From the NCBI GenBank assembly GCA_903821605.1, contig CAIJLZ010000016.1, positions 1 through 64,000 of the forward strand: a stretch of 64,000 nucleotides of DNA, read 5' to 3'. The first letter of the stretch is position 1, and the number at the start of each line of letters is the position of its first letter. The translations under genes and the position numbers were made by a program. The stretch is from an uncultured Sphingomonadales bacterium (GTDB lineage: Bacteria; Pseudomonadota; Alphaproteobacteria; Sphingomonadales; Sphingomonadaceae). The notes under the pieces were generated by a model. It was given only the letters and a program-made list of their open reading frames with translations, did no database searches and was not told the DNA's origin. Below, in pieces: positions 51,619 through 61,164 of this stretch.

Positions 51619-54081
51619 TTAGAAACGCTTGGTCAGCTGAACCTGAACCGTGCGCGGCACGTTGCCGAAACCGAGCTGGTCAGCATGCACACCACCCGGC
51701 GTACCGGCGCCACCGCCAGTCGACGGACCATCAACCACGCCCGAGACGTAGAACTTGTTGGTCAGGTTCTTGCCGATCAGCGCGAGCTGCCAATTGTCGT
51801 CCTCAGCACCAACGCGGATGCTGGCATCCAGTACGCCATAGCTGCCCTGCTTCGAATCCGGGTTACCGAAGCCCGAAGCAATATACGCATCGCTGTACCG
51901 TGCATCGACGTTCACACCGGCCTTGAGACCGTTGCCAACTGCCGTGTCATAGCCAACGCCAAAGCTGCCCGTCCACTCCGGTGCCACCGACAGCGGCGCA
52001 CCATTGAGGTTCTGACGCGGGCTACCACTAACGATGTTGCAGCCTTCGGTCGGGGTCTGACCCGCATAGCAAGGAGCGCTATCAAAGCTGGTGTAACGCG
52101 CACGGTTATAGTTGGCCGAACCATGAACATTCAGGCCCGGAACAGCGCGCGGCGCATATTCGAATTCGACTTCCACACCCTTGGTACGGGCGTCCGCCGT
52201 CAGCGTCTGGAACGCGAAGATCGGCGAGTTGAAGAAGTCGACCTGCAGGTCCTTATAGGCGTAGCTGTAAAGGCCAACGTTGAAGCGCAACTGACGGTCA
52301 AGCAAGGTGCTCTTCACGCCGACTTCGAAGCCACGGGCACGTTCCGGGTTGAACGTAAGATCGCCATAGGGATCGTTGGAGAACATCGAGTTGATGCCGC
52401 CGTTCGAGAACCCACCCGACTTATAGGCCGTCTTGAACGCACCATAAACCAGCACGTCCTTGGTCGGCTTCCAGCTGATCGTCGCTTCGGGCGACCAGTT
52501 GTTGAAGGTCTGCTTGGCATAGACTTCGCCCAGACCATCCACCGCATCCTGCGGACGGAAGATCGCCTGCACGCCGATGTTGTTGTACGGCTGCGTGAAG
52601 TAGCTGTCCTTGGTTTCATGGGTGTAACGCGCACCGCCGGCGAGTTCGACGTTCGACAGCACCTTCCACGTCACCTGACCGAAGAGCGCAGTGGTTTCAC
52701 CCTTGGTGAAGCTGGTCTTGGTGGTGGCGAGGTTCTGGTTTTCCGCCGACACCGTGTCATCACGGACGCCCGCGAACATAATGAACTGGTCGAAGTCGCG
52801 CTTGGTCTTCTGATAGAGACCGCCAACCATCAGGTTGACCGGGCCATCATAGGTGGTCAGCGCGCGGACTTCCTGCGAAAACGCCCAGAAGGTCGAATTT
52901 TCAGTCGCCCAAGTGCCGTTATCGCTGGTCTGGAAATCGCAGGCGCATGCCCAGCGGTTATTGTTCTTGTTGAAGTTGGTCACCGAGGTGAAGGTGACAT
53001 CATCCGTGACATAGTTGATGTTGCCGGTGATCGCGAACGAGCGATAGCGGTTGTACAACTGGCCGTCTTCCTTCGAATAAGGGAAGTTGGCTGCGATGTC
53101 GGTCGGGATGTTGTTCTGGTGGGTCACGAAGCTACCGCCGCATGCATAGCCGGTCAGTTGGCTGACACCGGTCGGGCAATGAAAGGCGCTGTAGTTCCAC
53201 GACGAGTTGTTGACGCTGTTGTGGCTATAGGAGCCCTTCAGGGTCGCGGTCAGCTGATCGGTCGGGGTGAACTTCAGGGTCACGCGGCCGAGCAGTTCTT
53301 TTTCACCCGGGCCATCCTTCGACGCCGGAGTCGCGACGTGGCCGAGCGCGTTGCCGTCACCACCGTCAAGGAGATCTGCAATGTCGAGGTTGGTGTAGGT
53401 GCGGTTGACCGACTCGTTCTTGTAATAGCCGCCCCACATTTTCGAACCGCGCACCGCGATGCGCAGGCCGACCGTATCGCTCAGCGGGCCGGAAGCAATC
53501 GCTTCAACCTGCGCCTGCTGGGCCTTGAATTCATAACCGACACGGCCGATGATTTCGAGCTTGTCGCCCGGTTCAGCGGTCTTGAGCGAGATCACGCCAG
53601 CGGTGGCGTTCTTGCCGAAGAACAGGGCCTGCGGGCCCTTCAGGATTTCCGCACCGGCGAGGTCGAAGAAACCTTCGTTGATGACGCGGCCCTGACCATA
53701 ATAGACGCCGTCCACGACCACGGCGACCGACTGTTCGATACCGATCGAGGTCGACGACGAACCGATGCCGCGCATGGTGAGCTGTGCGCCCGAACCGTTC
53801 GAAGCGCGACCCACCGAGAAGTTCGGGGTACGAGCGGCGATCTTTTCGATCGAGGTCAGGTCCTGACGCTGGATCATTTCAGCCGAAACGGCGCTCACGT
53901 TCACAGGCACGTCCTGGACGCTTTCCTGACGCTTACGCGCGGTGACGACGATATCCTGAATACCACCTTCGTCCGCCTGCGCTGCATCCGCAGTCTGGGC
54001 GGCGGCAACAGCCGGGATCGAGGCAAAAGCAAGCGCGATCAGGCTGACCGAAAGCTTGGTGTTAAGAGATTTGTTAGTCAT
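51619..54081 (-). CDS. TonB-dependent outer-membrane receptor (no. 2)
   Basis: 820 residues from ATG 54081 (GGAGG upstream; the 58-residue in-frame extension overlaps the divergent gene and is rejected). A signal peptide (MTNKSLNTKLSVSLIALAFA...VAAAQ) is followed by the TonB box-like QDIVVTARK. The plug carries VPVNVSAVSAEMIQRQDL and GAEILKGPQALFFGKNATAGVISL, and the barrel ends in VQLTKRF. It imports a hydrophobic or bulky compound. It is divergent from the MDR reductase genes at 54214 and differs enough from the receptor at 37895 to suggest a second substrate or an alternative form. Confidence 0.95.
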   Translation of the reverse strand: MTNKSLNTKLSVSLIALAFASIPAVAAAQTADAAQADEGGIQDIVVTARKRQESVQDVPVNVSAVSAEMIQRQDLTSIEKIAARTPNFSVGRASNGSGAQLTMRGIGSSSTSIGIEQSVAVVVDGVYYGQGRVINEGFFDLAGAEILKGPQALFFGKNATAGVISLKTAEPGDKLEIIGRVGYEFKAQQAQVEAIASGPLSDTVGLRIAVRGSKMWGGYYKNESVNRTYTNLDIADLLDGGDGNALGHVATPASKDGPGEKELLGRVTLKFTPTDQLTATLKGSYSHNSVNNSSWNYSAFHCPTGVSQLTGYACGGSFVTHQNNIPTDIAANFPYSKEDGQLYNRYRSFAITGNINYVTDDVTFTSVTNFNKNNNRWACACDFQTSDNGTWATENSTFWAFSQEVRALTTYDGPVNLMVGGLYQKTKRDFDQFIMFAGVRDDTVSAENQNLATTKTSFTKGETTALFGQVTWKVLSNVELAGGARYTHETKDSYFTQPYNNIGVQAIFRPQDAVDGLGEVYAKQTFNNWSPEATISWKPTKDVLVYGAFKTAYKSGGFSNGGINSMFSNDPYGDLTFNPERARGFEVGVKSTLLDRQLRFNVGLYSYAYKDLQVDFFNSPIFAFQTLTADARTKGVEVEFEYAPRAVPGLNVHGSANYNRARYTSFDSAPCYAGQTPTEGCNIVSGSPRQNLNGAPLSVAPEWTGSFGVGYDTAVGNGLKAGVNVDARYSDAYIASGFGNPDSKQGSYGVLDASIRVGAEDDNWQLALIGKNLTNKFYVSGVVDGPSTGGGAGTPGGVHADQLGFGNVPRTVQVQLTKRF

Positions 54082-54213
54082 AATGTCCTCCCAAGTCGCC
54101 TTACAAACGACGGAGGCCCCCTTACGCCCCATGCTATTACAGTGCCGCCTACATTTTTGGACAGGTATGCCACCACGCGGGGTTAGGGCAGATCGTTTAA
54201 TGAGGAGAAAATC

Positions 54214-55221
54214 ATGACAGCAAATCGTTTTTGGCGACTGGAAGCACATCCGCATGGCAATGATTTCAGCGCCGCCTTTGCCTTAAAAAATGAGACAATT
54301 CCGTCGATTGAAGACGGCGAAGTGCTGATCAAGGTTGATTATCTGTCGATGGATGCAGGCACCCGGATGTGGATCACGCCGCGTACCGATGGCTATCAGC
54401 CACCACTCCCGTTGCAGTCGAAAATGGTCGGACTGTGTCTTGGACGCATCACTTTATCGCGCGCCGAAGGATTTGCGCCCGGCGACTTTGTGCGCTGCTT
54501 TGGCCAATGGGCCGATTATGCCGTGGTGACACCCGCAACATCCGGCCTCACCAAGCTTGATGAAGACATTGCCGATCTGCGCGAACATTTCGGCACGCTC
54601 GGCATGAACGCTTGGACCGCCTATGCTGGCTTGGTCGACGTTGCGAAGATCCAGCCGGGGGAAACCGTGCTCGTTTCGGCCGCCGCAGGGGCCACCGGGT
54701 CGCTGGCGTGCCAGATCGCGCGCAATCTGGGCTGTCGCGTCATCGGCATTGCTGGCGGGCCGGAAAAATGCCGCTATCTCGTCGAAGAGCTCGGCTGCGA
54801 CCGCGCGATTGATTATAAGGCCGATGATGTCGAGGCGGAACTCGCCAAGATCGAAGGCGGGATCAACGCCTATTTCGACAATGTCGGCGGACCGATCCTT
54901 GATGCGGTGTTGCCCAATATGGCGCATTATGGCCGCATCGCCATCTGCGGGCTGGTCGCGACCTATGATCAGGAAGGCCCGAGCATCGGCCCGGCCCGCT
55001 TTGATCAGATCTTGATGCGCCGCCTGACCATCACTGGCTTCTTCATCCCCGACTTTCTCGACCGTTGCACCAGCTATCTGCCGAAATTGCGCCAGTGGAT
55101 GGAAGAGGGCAAATTGGTCGTCCGCTTCGACGAGACCAAGGGATTGGAGCATACGCTCGACGCCTATGCCCGCATGCTGAGTGGTCGCAACATCGGCAAG
55201 GTGATCGTCGACATCCGGTAA
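54214..55221 (+). CDS. NADP-dependent medium-chain reductase (MDR, prostaglandin-reductase-like; 1)
   Basis: 335 residues of the zinc-free MDR family. The N-terminal RFWRLEAHPHGNDFSAAFALKNETIPSIEDGEVLIKVDYLSMDAGTR type start leads to the cofactor motif SAAAGATGSLACQIARNLG, AGGPEKCRYL (NADP choice) and YFDNVGGPILDAVL. Members reduce alpha,beta-enones or enoyl compounds. Two such genes in a row suggest ring or side-chain enone reduction after oxygenation. GAGGAGA lies before the ATG. Confidence 0.9.
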   Translation: MTANRFWRLEAHPHGNDFSAAFALKNETIPSIEDGEVLIKVDYLSMDAGTRMWITPRTDGYQPPLPLQSKMVGLCLGRITLSRAEGFAPGDFVRCFGQWADYAVVTPATSGLTKLDEDIADLREHFGTLGMNAWTAYAGLVDVAKIQPGETVLVSAAAGATGSLACQIARNLGCRVIGIAGGPEKCRYLVEELGCDRAIDYKADDVEAELAKIEGGINAYFDNVGGPILDAVLPNMAHYGRIAICGLVATYDQEGPSIGPARFDQILMRRLTITGFFIPDFLDRCTSYLPKLRQWMEEGKLVVRFDETKGLEHTLDAYARMLSGRNIGKVIVDIR

Positions 55222-55311
55222 GGGCTGACGCGAAAGAGAGTTGCACGGTTGATAATGTGCGGCCCATGACCATTCAGACAATCACATGCGATGGGGAGCG
55301 ATGACTGCGCA

Positions 55312-56313
55312 ATGACGAAGATGACACGCCAATGGCTGGTAAACGCCCACCCCCGCGGACGTCCGATGGTGGACGACGATCTGAAACTTGTGACCACCGC
55401 GCTGGCCGCCCCGGCTGACGGCGAAATGCTGCTCAAGACCCTCTGGCTCGGTTTCGACCCGGCGCAAAAGGGCTGGATGGAAAATATCGCCGATTATGTC
55501 GCGCCGCTCAACATTGGCGATGTGATGCGCGGGATGGCGATCACCGAAGTGATCGAGAGCCACAATGGCCGCTATCCCGTCGGCACGCTGTTAACCGGCA
55601 TGACCGGGTGGAGCGAATATGTACTGCATGACGGCGCCGGGCTGGAACTGGTAGATCCCAGCCTTTCCCCCAGCGCGTCGCTGTCGGTCCTCGGCCTGAC
55701 CGGCATGACCGCATGGTGCGGCCTGTTCAAGGTGGGCAAGCCCCTGGCAGGCGATGTGGTGATTGTCTCCGGCGCGGCGGGCGCGACCGGCTCGATCGTT
55801 GGTCAGCTCGCAAAAATCGCGGGCTGCACCACCATCGGCATCGCCGGTGGGTCGGAAAAATGCGCATGGTTGGTGAACGAGGCCGGTTTCGACCATGCCA
55901 TCGACTATAAGGCCGGATCGGTGAAGCAACAGCTCCGCGAACTAGCACCAGAGGGTGCCAATGTGGTCTATGACAATGTCGGCGGCGCCATTCTCGACGA
56001 CATGCTGGCCAACATCGCCCATGGCGCGCGGGTCGTGGTGTGTGGCGGCATCAGTCGCTACGAAACCGGCGGCATGCCGGCCGGCCCGCAAAATTATTTC
56101 AACCTCATTTTCCGCCGCGCCCGGATGGAGGGCTTTATCGTCCTTGATTGGGCGAGCGAATGGCCAGCGATCCGCAAGCGTATGGGCAAGCTGATCCAGT
56201 CGGGCCAGCTCAAATGGCAGGAAGATGTGCAGCACGGCTTCGAAAACGCCCCGGCCACGCTCCAGCGCCTGTTCGTCGGTGCCAATCGCGGCAAGCAGTT
56301 GCTCGAACTCTAA
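55312..56313 (+). CDS. NADP-dependent medium-chain reductase (MDR; 2)
   Basis: 333 residues from ATG 55312. Cofactor motif SGAAGATGSIVGQLAKIAG, AGGSEKCAWLVNEAGFDHAIDYK and YDNVGGAILDDML place it in the same family as the gene before it; the two are tandem paralogues. GGGGAG lies 13 nt upstream. Likely an enone reductase with a different substrate range. Confidence 0.9.
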   Translation: MTKMTRQWLVNAHPRGRPMVDDDLKLVTTALAAPADGEMLLKTLWLGFDPAQKGWMENIADYVAPLNIGDVMRGMAITEVIESHNGRYPVGTLLTGMTGWSEYVLHDGAGLELVDPSLSPSASLSVLGLTGMTAWCGLFKVGKPLAGDVVIVSGAAGATGSIVGQLAKIAGCTTIGIAGGSEKCAWLVNEAGFDHAIDYKAGSVKQQLRELAPEGANVVYDNVGGAILDDMLANIAHGARVVVCGGISRYETGGMPAGPQNYFNLIFRRARMEGFIVLDWASEWPAIRKRMGKLIQSGQLKWQEDVQHGFENAPATLQRLFVGANRGKQLLEL

Positions 56314-56383
56314 AGCCGAGCGCAAGCACACCGGGGCGAAAGGCCCTCTTGCACATCGCGGCCAAGTCGCCAATTTGCATGAC

Positions 56384-58906
56384 ATGACTCGCCTTGATCA
56401 ACCCATGGTGCGCGCCGTGCTCGGCCCGACCAACACCGGCAAGACCCATCTTGCGATCGAGCGGCTGTGCGCCCATTCCAGCGGCATGATCGGCTTTCCG
56501 CTCCGCCTGTTGGCGCGCGAGGTCTATGACCGGGTGGTCAAGATCAAGGGCCCGGCCGAAGTCGGGCTGATCACTGGCGAAGAAAAGATCATGCCGCCGG
56601 GGGCGCGCTGGTTACTCTGCACGGTGGAGTCCATGCCGCTTAGCCGCGACGTGGCGTTTGTCGCGCTGGATGAGGCGCAACTCGGCACTGATCCGGAGCG
56701 CGGCCATGTCTTCACCGACCGATTGCTCCACGCCCGCGGGCGCGAGGAAACAATGATCCTCGGTTCCGCCAGCCTCAAGCCGGTGATCCGCGCCCTCATC
56801 CCCGAGGCGGAGATCATCTCCCGCCCGCGTTTTTCGCAATTGACCCATGCCGGGCCGATGAAGCTCTCCCGCCTGCCCGCGCGCTCGGCAGTGGTCGCCT
56901 TCTCGGTCGAACAAGTCTATGCCGTGGCCGAAATGCTGCGCCGGACGCGCGGCGGCGCGGCGGTGGTCATGGGCGCATTATCGCCCCGCACCCGCAATGC
57001 GCAGGTCGCGATGTTTCAGGCCGGTGAGGTCGATTATCTTGTCGCGACCGACGCCATCGGCATGGGTCTCAACATGGATGTGGCGCACATCGCCTTTGCC
57101 AGCCTGTCGAAATTCGATGGTCGCCGCCAACGCCGCCTGACCGTGGCCGAAATGGCCCAGATTGCGGGCCGTGCCGGGCGGCATCAACGCGATGGCAGCT
57201 TCGGCGTGCTGGGCGGCCTTGGCGATGGGCTGGAACTCACCGCGCCCGAGATCGACCGCATCGAGAACCATCGATTCCCGCCGCTTGATCATCTGCTATG
57301 GCGCCATGCTGAACCCGATTTCAGCTCGCTCGATGCGCTGATTGCCTCGCTGGAAGCGGCGCCTGACGACGCCATGCTGCGCGCGGCACCCGAAGCAGTT
57401 GATCTCGGCGTGCTGCGCCTGCTCGCCGACCATGCCGATATTCGCGACAAGGCCAAGGGGGCACGGGCGGTGGCGTTGCTGTGGGAATTGTGCGGCCTGC
57501 CCGATTTCCGCAAGGTCGGCACCGCCTATCATGCGCAACTCGTCCAGCAACTGTTCCTGCAACGCTTATCCGGCCCGATCTCAGACGACTGGTTCGGGCG
57601 CGAACTCGCCCGGCTTGATCAGGTTGGCGGCGATGTCGATAAGCTAGGGCAACGCCTCGCCGGGGTGCGCACCCTCGCCTATATCGCGCAACGGCCCGAC
57701 TGGCTCGCCATGCCCGGCCAATGGGCGATCCGCACTATGGCGTTGGAGGAACGGCTGTCCGATGCGCTGCATCAACGGTTGATCGAGCGCTTTGTCGATC
57801 GTCGCACGATGGTGTTGATGCGCTCGGTCGGGCGTGACCGGCATTTGCTGGATGTGCAGGTCGGCCATGACGGCACCGTCACGGTCGAGGACGAAATGAT
57901 CGGCCATCTGGCGGGTTTCCGCTTTACGGTGGATGGCGATGCGCGACGTGGCGACCGCAAGATGTTGCTCGCCGCTGCCGAACATCATTTGCCGCGCGAA
58001 CTCGAACGCCGCGCCCGCGCGCTTGCCGACGCGGGGGACGAGCAGTTTACGCTGGCGAATATCGCGGGCCAACCCATCACCTTGTTGTGGCAAGGTCAGG
58101 ATGTGGCGCGTTTTCGCCCCGGCAAGGATTTGTTGCACCCGATGCTACACCCCGACCCGGCCATCGCGGCCCTGCCCGTGGCGCTGCGCAAGGCGGTGAC
58201 GGCGCGGCTACAAGACTGGGTCCAAATGCGGGTCACAAGCCAGCTTCGGCCCTTGCTGCGCCTGACCGAGCTTGCCGCCGGTGACAAGGCATCGCCCGCG
58301 CTGCGCGGCGTGGTCGCGCAACTGCTGGCCCATGGCGGGACCATGGCCCGCACCGAACTGGAAGCCGCGCTGAACGGCCTCAGCCGTGAAGATCGTCACC
58401 AGTTGCGGCGGCTGGGGCTGGTGATTGGCGCGCTGGATATTTTCCATCCGCTGCTCTTGAAACCACAAGCGGCGGCATGGCGGGTGGCGCTGCACGCGAT
58501 ACGGGATGATCACCACATGCCGCCCCTGCCCATGCCCGGCATCGGCCTGCTCGACCAGCCCAGCCCGATGCTGGCATCCGCAGCGACCATCGCGGGTTAT
58601 CGCCGTTTCGGCGACCAGATGCTGCGGATCGATTTGGTCGAGCGGATTGCGCGGGCGGTGCATGACGCGCGCGGGGCGTCACGCGATCTTGTCCCCGACA
58701 TGGCCTTCGCCACGTCGATCGGGATCGGGACAGCAACCTTTACTCGGATCATGCGTGCCCTGGGTTTTGTCCCGGTCGAAAAGGCGACCCAGCCCGCATG
58801 GCGCTGGCGCGGTCGGCCCAAACGGGTGGAAAAGGCGATCCCCGTCAACCCCGCTTTCGCCGCACTGGCAGAATGGCGCAATAGTGGTAAAACGCCCCGA
58901 TCATGA
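56384..58906 (+). CDS. SUV3-like ATP-dependent helicase
   Basis: 840 residues from ATG 56384; the in-frame 5' extension lies inside the MDR gene and is rejected. Walker A GPTNTGKT (14-21), Walker B-type DEAQ (96-99), GSASLK (motif III), VAFSVEQVYAVAEML, ATDAIGMGLNMDV and QIAGRAGRH (motif VI) fit the SUV3/Ski2-like RNA helicases found in mitochondria and alphaproteobacteria. A long C-terminal region of about 480 residues follows. It is probably a housekeeping RNA-metabolism protein unrelated to the catabolic cluster. Its stop overlaps the start of the GMC oxidoreductase gene. Confidence 0.9.
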   Translation: MTRLDQPMVRAVLGPTNTGKTHLAIERLCAHSSGMIGFPLRLLAREVYDRVVKIKGPAEVGLITGEEKIMPPGARWLLCTVESMPLSRDVAFVALDEAQLGTDPERGHVFTDRLLHARGREETMILGSASLKPVIRALIPEAEIISRPRFSQLTHAGPMKLSRLPARSAVVAFSVEQVYAVAEMLRRTRGGAAVVMGALSPRTRNAQVAMFQAGEVDYLVATDAIGMGLNMDVAHIAFASLSKFDGRRQRRLTVAEMAQIAGRAGRHQRDGSFGVLGGLGDGLELTAPEIDRIENHRFPPLDHLLWRHAEPDFSSLDALIASLEAAPDDAMLRAAPEAVDLGVLRLLADHADIRDKAKGARAVALLWELCGLPDFRKVGTAYHAQLVQQLFLQRLSGPISDDWFGRELARLDQVGGDVDKLGQRLAGVRTLAYIAQRPDWLAMPGQWAIRTMALEERLSDALHQRLIERFVDRRTMVLMRSVGRDRHLLDVQVGHDGTVTVEDEMIGHLAGFRFTVDGDARRGDRKMLLAAAEHHLPRELERRARALADAGDEQFTLANIAGQPITLLWQGQDVARFRPGKDLLHPMLHPDPAIAALPVALRKAVTARLQDWVQMRVTSQLRPLLRLTELAAGDKASPALRGVVAQLLAHGGTMARTELEAALNGLSREDRHQLRRLGLVIGALDIFHPLLLKPQAAAWRVALHAIRDDHHMPPLPMPGIGLLDQPSPMLASAATIAGYRRFGDQMLRIDLVERIARAVHDARGASRDLVPDMAFATSIGIGTATFTRIMRALGFVPVEKATQPAWRWRGRPKRVEKAIPVNPAFAALAEWRNSGKTPRS

Positions 58907-60525
58907 CGGATTTCGGCAGCTTTGATTATATCATCGTCGGTGGCGGCGCGGCAGGCTGCCTGCTCGCGAACCGGCTTTCCGCCGATCCCGATATCTCGGT
59001 TTTACTGCTTGAAGCAGGCGCGGATCAACGCTGGATCTGGACGAAAATCCCGCTCGGCTATGTTTATTGCATCAACAATCCGCGCACCGACTGGTGCTAT
59101 CAGACCGAGGCCGAGCCGGGCCTGAACGGTCGTTCGATCATCTATGCGCGCGGCAAGGGATTGGGCGGCTGCACGCTGATCAATGGCATGCTCTATCTTC
59201 GCGGTCAGGCGCGTGATTATGACCAATGGGCCGAACTCACCGGCGACAATGGCTGGAATTGGGATGCGGTCAAACCGCTGTTCTTGAACATGGAAGATCA
59301 TCGCGACGGCCCCAGCGCGCATCACGGCGCAGGCGGCGCATGGCGCGTCGAACATCAACGCCTGCGCTGGGATATTCTCGACCGCTTTGCCGAGGCGGCG
59401 ATGCAGGCTGGCATTGCGGCCACCGATGATTTCAATCGTGGCGACAATGCGGGCGTTGGCCTGTTCCATGTCAACCAGCGGCACGGCGTGCGCGTCTCCA
59501 GCGCGAGCGCCTTTCTCGACCCGGTGCGCCATCGGCCCAATCTGCGGATCGTGACCGGCGCGCTCTCCGACCGGCTGGTGATGAAGGGGCGCAAGGTCAC
59601 GGGCGTAAGCTTTCAGATGGGCGACAAGTCCTACACCGCCACGGCCCGGATCGAGACGATCCTGAGCGCGGGCGCCATCGGTTCGCCTGCGATCTTGCAA
59701 CGCTCCGGCATCGGCGATGCGGCGCTGCTGCAATCGCTCGGGATCAAGGTCAATCACGCCCTTGCCGGGGTGGGCCAGAATTTGCAGGACCATCTCCAAC
59801 TCCGCAGCATCTATCAGGTCAAGGGCGTCACGACCTTGAACCGGCAGGTGCGCAGCCTGTGGGGCAAGGCGATGATGGGCCTCAACTATGCGCTATTCCG
59901 CAGCGGACCATTGAGCATGGCCCCGAGCCAACTTGGGGCATTTGCCAAGTCGGACCCATCGGTGCCGACCCCTGATCTGGAATATCATGTACAGCCGCTA
60001 TCGCTCGAAAAATTCGGTGACCCGCTGCATGATTTCCCCGCCTTCACCGCCAGCATCTGCGACCTGCGGCCTCAATCTCGCGGCCATATCGCTATCCGCG
60101 ACGCCAATCCGGCAAGCGCGCCACGCATTGCGCCCCAATATCTCAGCCATGAAGCGGATCGCGTCAAGGCGGCCAAGGCGCTGCGCCTGACCCGAACAAT
60201 CGTGTCCCAACCCGCGCTCGCACCTTATGCGCCGCTCGAATATCTTCCCGGTCCCGATTTTACCACCGACGAACAACTCGCCGAAGCGGCGGGCCGGGTC
60301 GGCACCACCATCTTCCACCCGGTCGGCACCTGCAAAATGGGCCGCGCGGACGATCCGATGGCGGTCACAGATGCGGCGCTGCGCGTGCGTGGGCTGGAAG
60401 GGCTGCGCGTCGTGGATGCCTCAATCATGCCGCGTATTACCTCGGGCAATACCAGCAGCCCGACCTTGATGATTGCCGAACGCGCCGCCGACCTGATCCG
60501 CGCCACCCGCCGGGCGCACCACTGA
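58903..60525 (+). CDS. GMC-family FAD-dependent oxidoreductase
   Basis: 540 residues. The N-terminal FAD dinucleotide fold is YIIVGGGAAGCLLANRLSADP; the GMC regions include RGKGLGGCTLINGMLYLRGQ and TILSAGAIGSPAILQRSGIG. The C-terminal active-site block has HPVGTCKMG and TSGNTSSPTLMIAERAADLI. It oxidises an alcohol (choline-dehydrogenase-like or a terpenoid/aryl alcohol). The start overlaps the helicase stop (ATGA), an unusual pairing. In this genomic setting a role in xenobiotic alcohol oxidation is plausible. Confidence 0.92.
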   Translation: MTDFGSFDYIIVGGGAAGCLLANRLSADPDISVLLLEAGADQRWIWTKIPLGYVYCINNPRTDWCYQTEAEPGLNGRSIIYARGKGLGGCTLINGMLYLRGQARDYDQWAELTGDNGWNWDAVKPLFLNMEDHRDGPSAHHGAGGAWRVEHQRLRWDILDRFAEAAMQAGIAATDDFNRGDNAGVGLFHVNQRHGVRVSSASAFLDPVRHRPNLRIVTGALSDRLVMKGRKVTGVSFQMGDKSYTATARIETILSAGAIGSPAILQRSGIGDAALLQSLGIKVNHALAGVGQNLQDHLQLRSIYQVKGVTTLNRQVRSLWGKAMMGLNYALFRSGPLSMAPSQLGAFAKSDPSVPTPDLEYHVQPLSLEKFGDPLHDFPAFTASICDLRPQSRGHIAIRDANPASAPRIAPQYLSHEADRVKAAKALRLTRTIVSQPALAPYAPLEYLPGPDFTTDEQLAEAAGRVGTTIFHPVGTCKMGRADDPMAVTDAALRVRGLEGLRVVDASIMPRITSGNTSSPTLMIAERAADLIRATRRAHH

Positions 60526-60716
60526 CCGACACCAGAGGGATCAAGCGAGCGGACTAAATTCATGCCGAAATGAATAAATGATCAATTCATATTGGTTTAT
60601 GATCTATTTACACATTAACCTTTCGATAACCCGATCTACCCTATCCGACGGGTCACACAACGGCGCCGAAACAATAAGGCACAGCTTGTTGTTTGAACGC
60701 ACGGAAAGGGAACAAC

Positions 60717-60881
60717 ATGCAGTTCATTCGTCATCTTCTGAACAATAACAAGGCGGCGACGGCCATTGAATATGGTCTGATCTGCGCCCTGATCTCGGTC
60801 GCGGCCATCAGTGCGATGGGCAGCATCGGCAATAATCTAACCACCACCTTCAACAATGTGTCGACGCAGTTGGCGCAGTAA
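60717..60881 (+). CDS. Flp family type IVb pilin
   Basis: 54 residues (MQFIRHLLNNNKAATAIEYGLICALISVA...NNVSTQLAQ). The class IVb prepilin signature is present, Glu-Tyr at +5/+6 (AATAIEY) followed by a hydrophobic helix; the usual Gly before the cleavage site is Ala. AAAGGG precedes the ATG. It is a solitary gene with a long AT-rich leader (60526-60716) and a strong terminator after it. No assembly genes are in the window. Confidence 0.9.
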   Translation: MQFIRHLLNNNKAATAIEYGLICALISVAAISAMGSIGNNLTTTFNNVSTQLAQ

Positions 60882-60980
60882 ATACGCCACTTTCCTGATC
60901 GGCACCCCGTCAGCGCCGCCAGGAAAGATATGATCCGGCCGATGGCCGGCAAGACCTCCCCATTTCTCTCCCCCCATCTC

Positions 60981-61015
60981 AGAGGAGAGCGCCACCCGGC
61001 GCTCTCCTCTTTTTT
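60981..61015 (+). terminator. Rho-independent terminator after the Flp pilin
   Basis: AGAGGAGAGCGCC / GGCGCTCTCCTCT, a 13-bp perfect stem with an ACCC loop, followed by TTTTT. Confidence 0.93.
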
Positions 61016-61063
61016 ATCGGCGCGGCTCGCGGGCCGCACCCTTTTGCGCCCCGGCGTTATATT

Positions 61064-61130
61064 TCTACCTTATAGATAGAATTTATTGGCCCCGGTCAAA
61101 ATCAACTATTTTGTCTACCAATATGATAGA
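61064..61130 (+). promoter_or_regulatory. Paired dyad sites upstream of the sulfate transport operon
   Basis: Two near-identical 17-bp inverted repeats, TCTACC-TTATA-GATAGA (61064-61080) and TCTACC-AATAT-GATAGA (61114-61130), lie exactly 50 bp apart just before the sulfate-binding protein gene (start 61165). The arms match and only the five-base centre differs. They look like two sites for one dimeric regulator sensing sulfur supply. The family of that regulator is not shown by the sequence. Confidence 0.65.
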
Positions 61131-61164
61131 CTCTACCACCGTCACCAACACATGGAGGCGACTC

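Noticed and set aside
51685-54186. An 833-codon ORF opposite the second TonB-dependent receptor
   Set aside because: Same reason: the receptor on the minus strand has a signal peptide, plug and barrel, while the opposite frame has nothing recognisable.
27705-56313. Naming the pathway as steroid, bile acid or estrogen degradation
   Set aside because: The thiolase/DUF35 pair and ACADs are suggestive, but no ring-cleavage dioxygenase, ketosteroid dehydrogenase or other diagnostic gene is visible.
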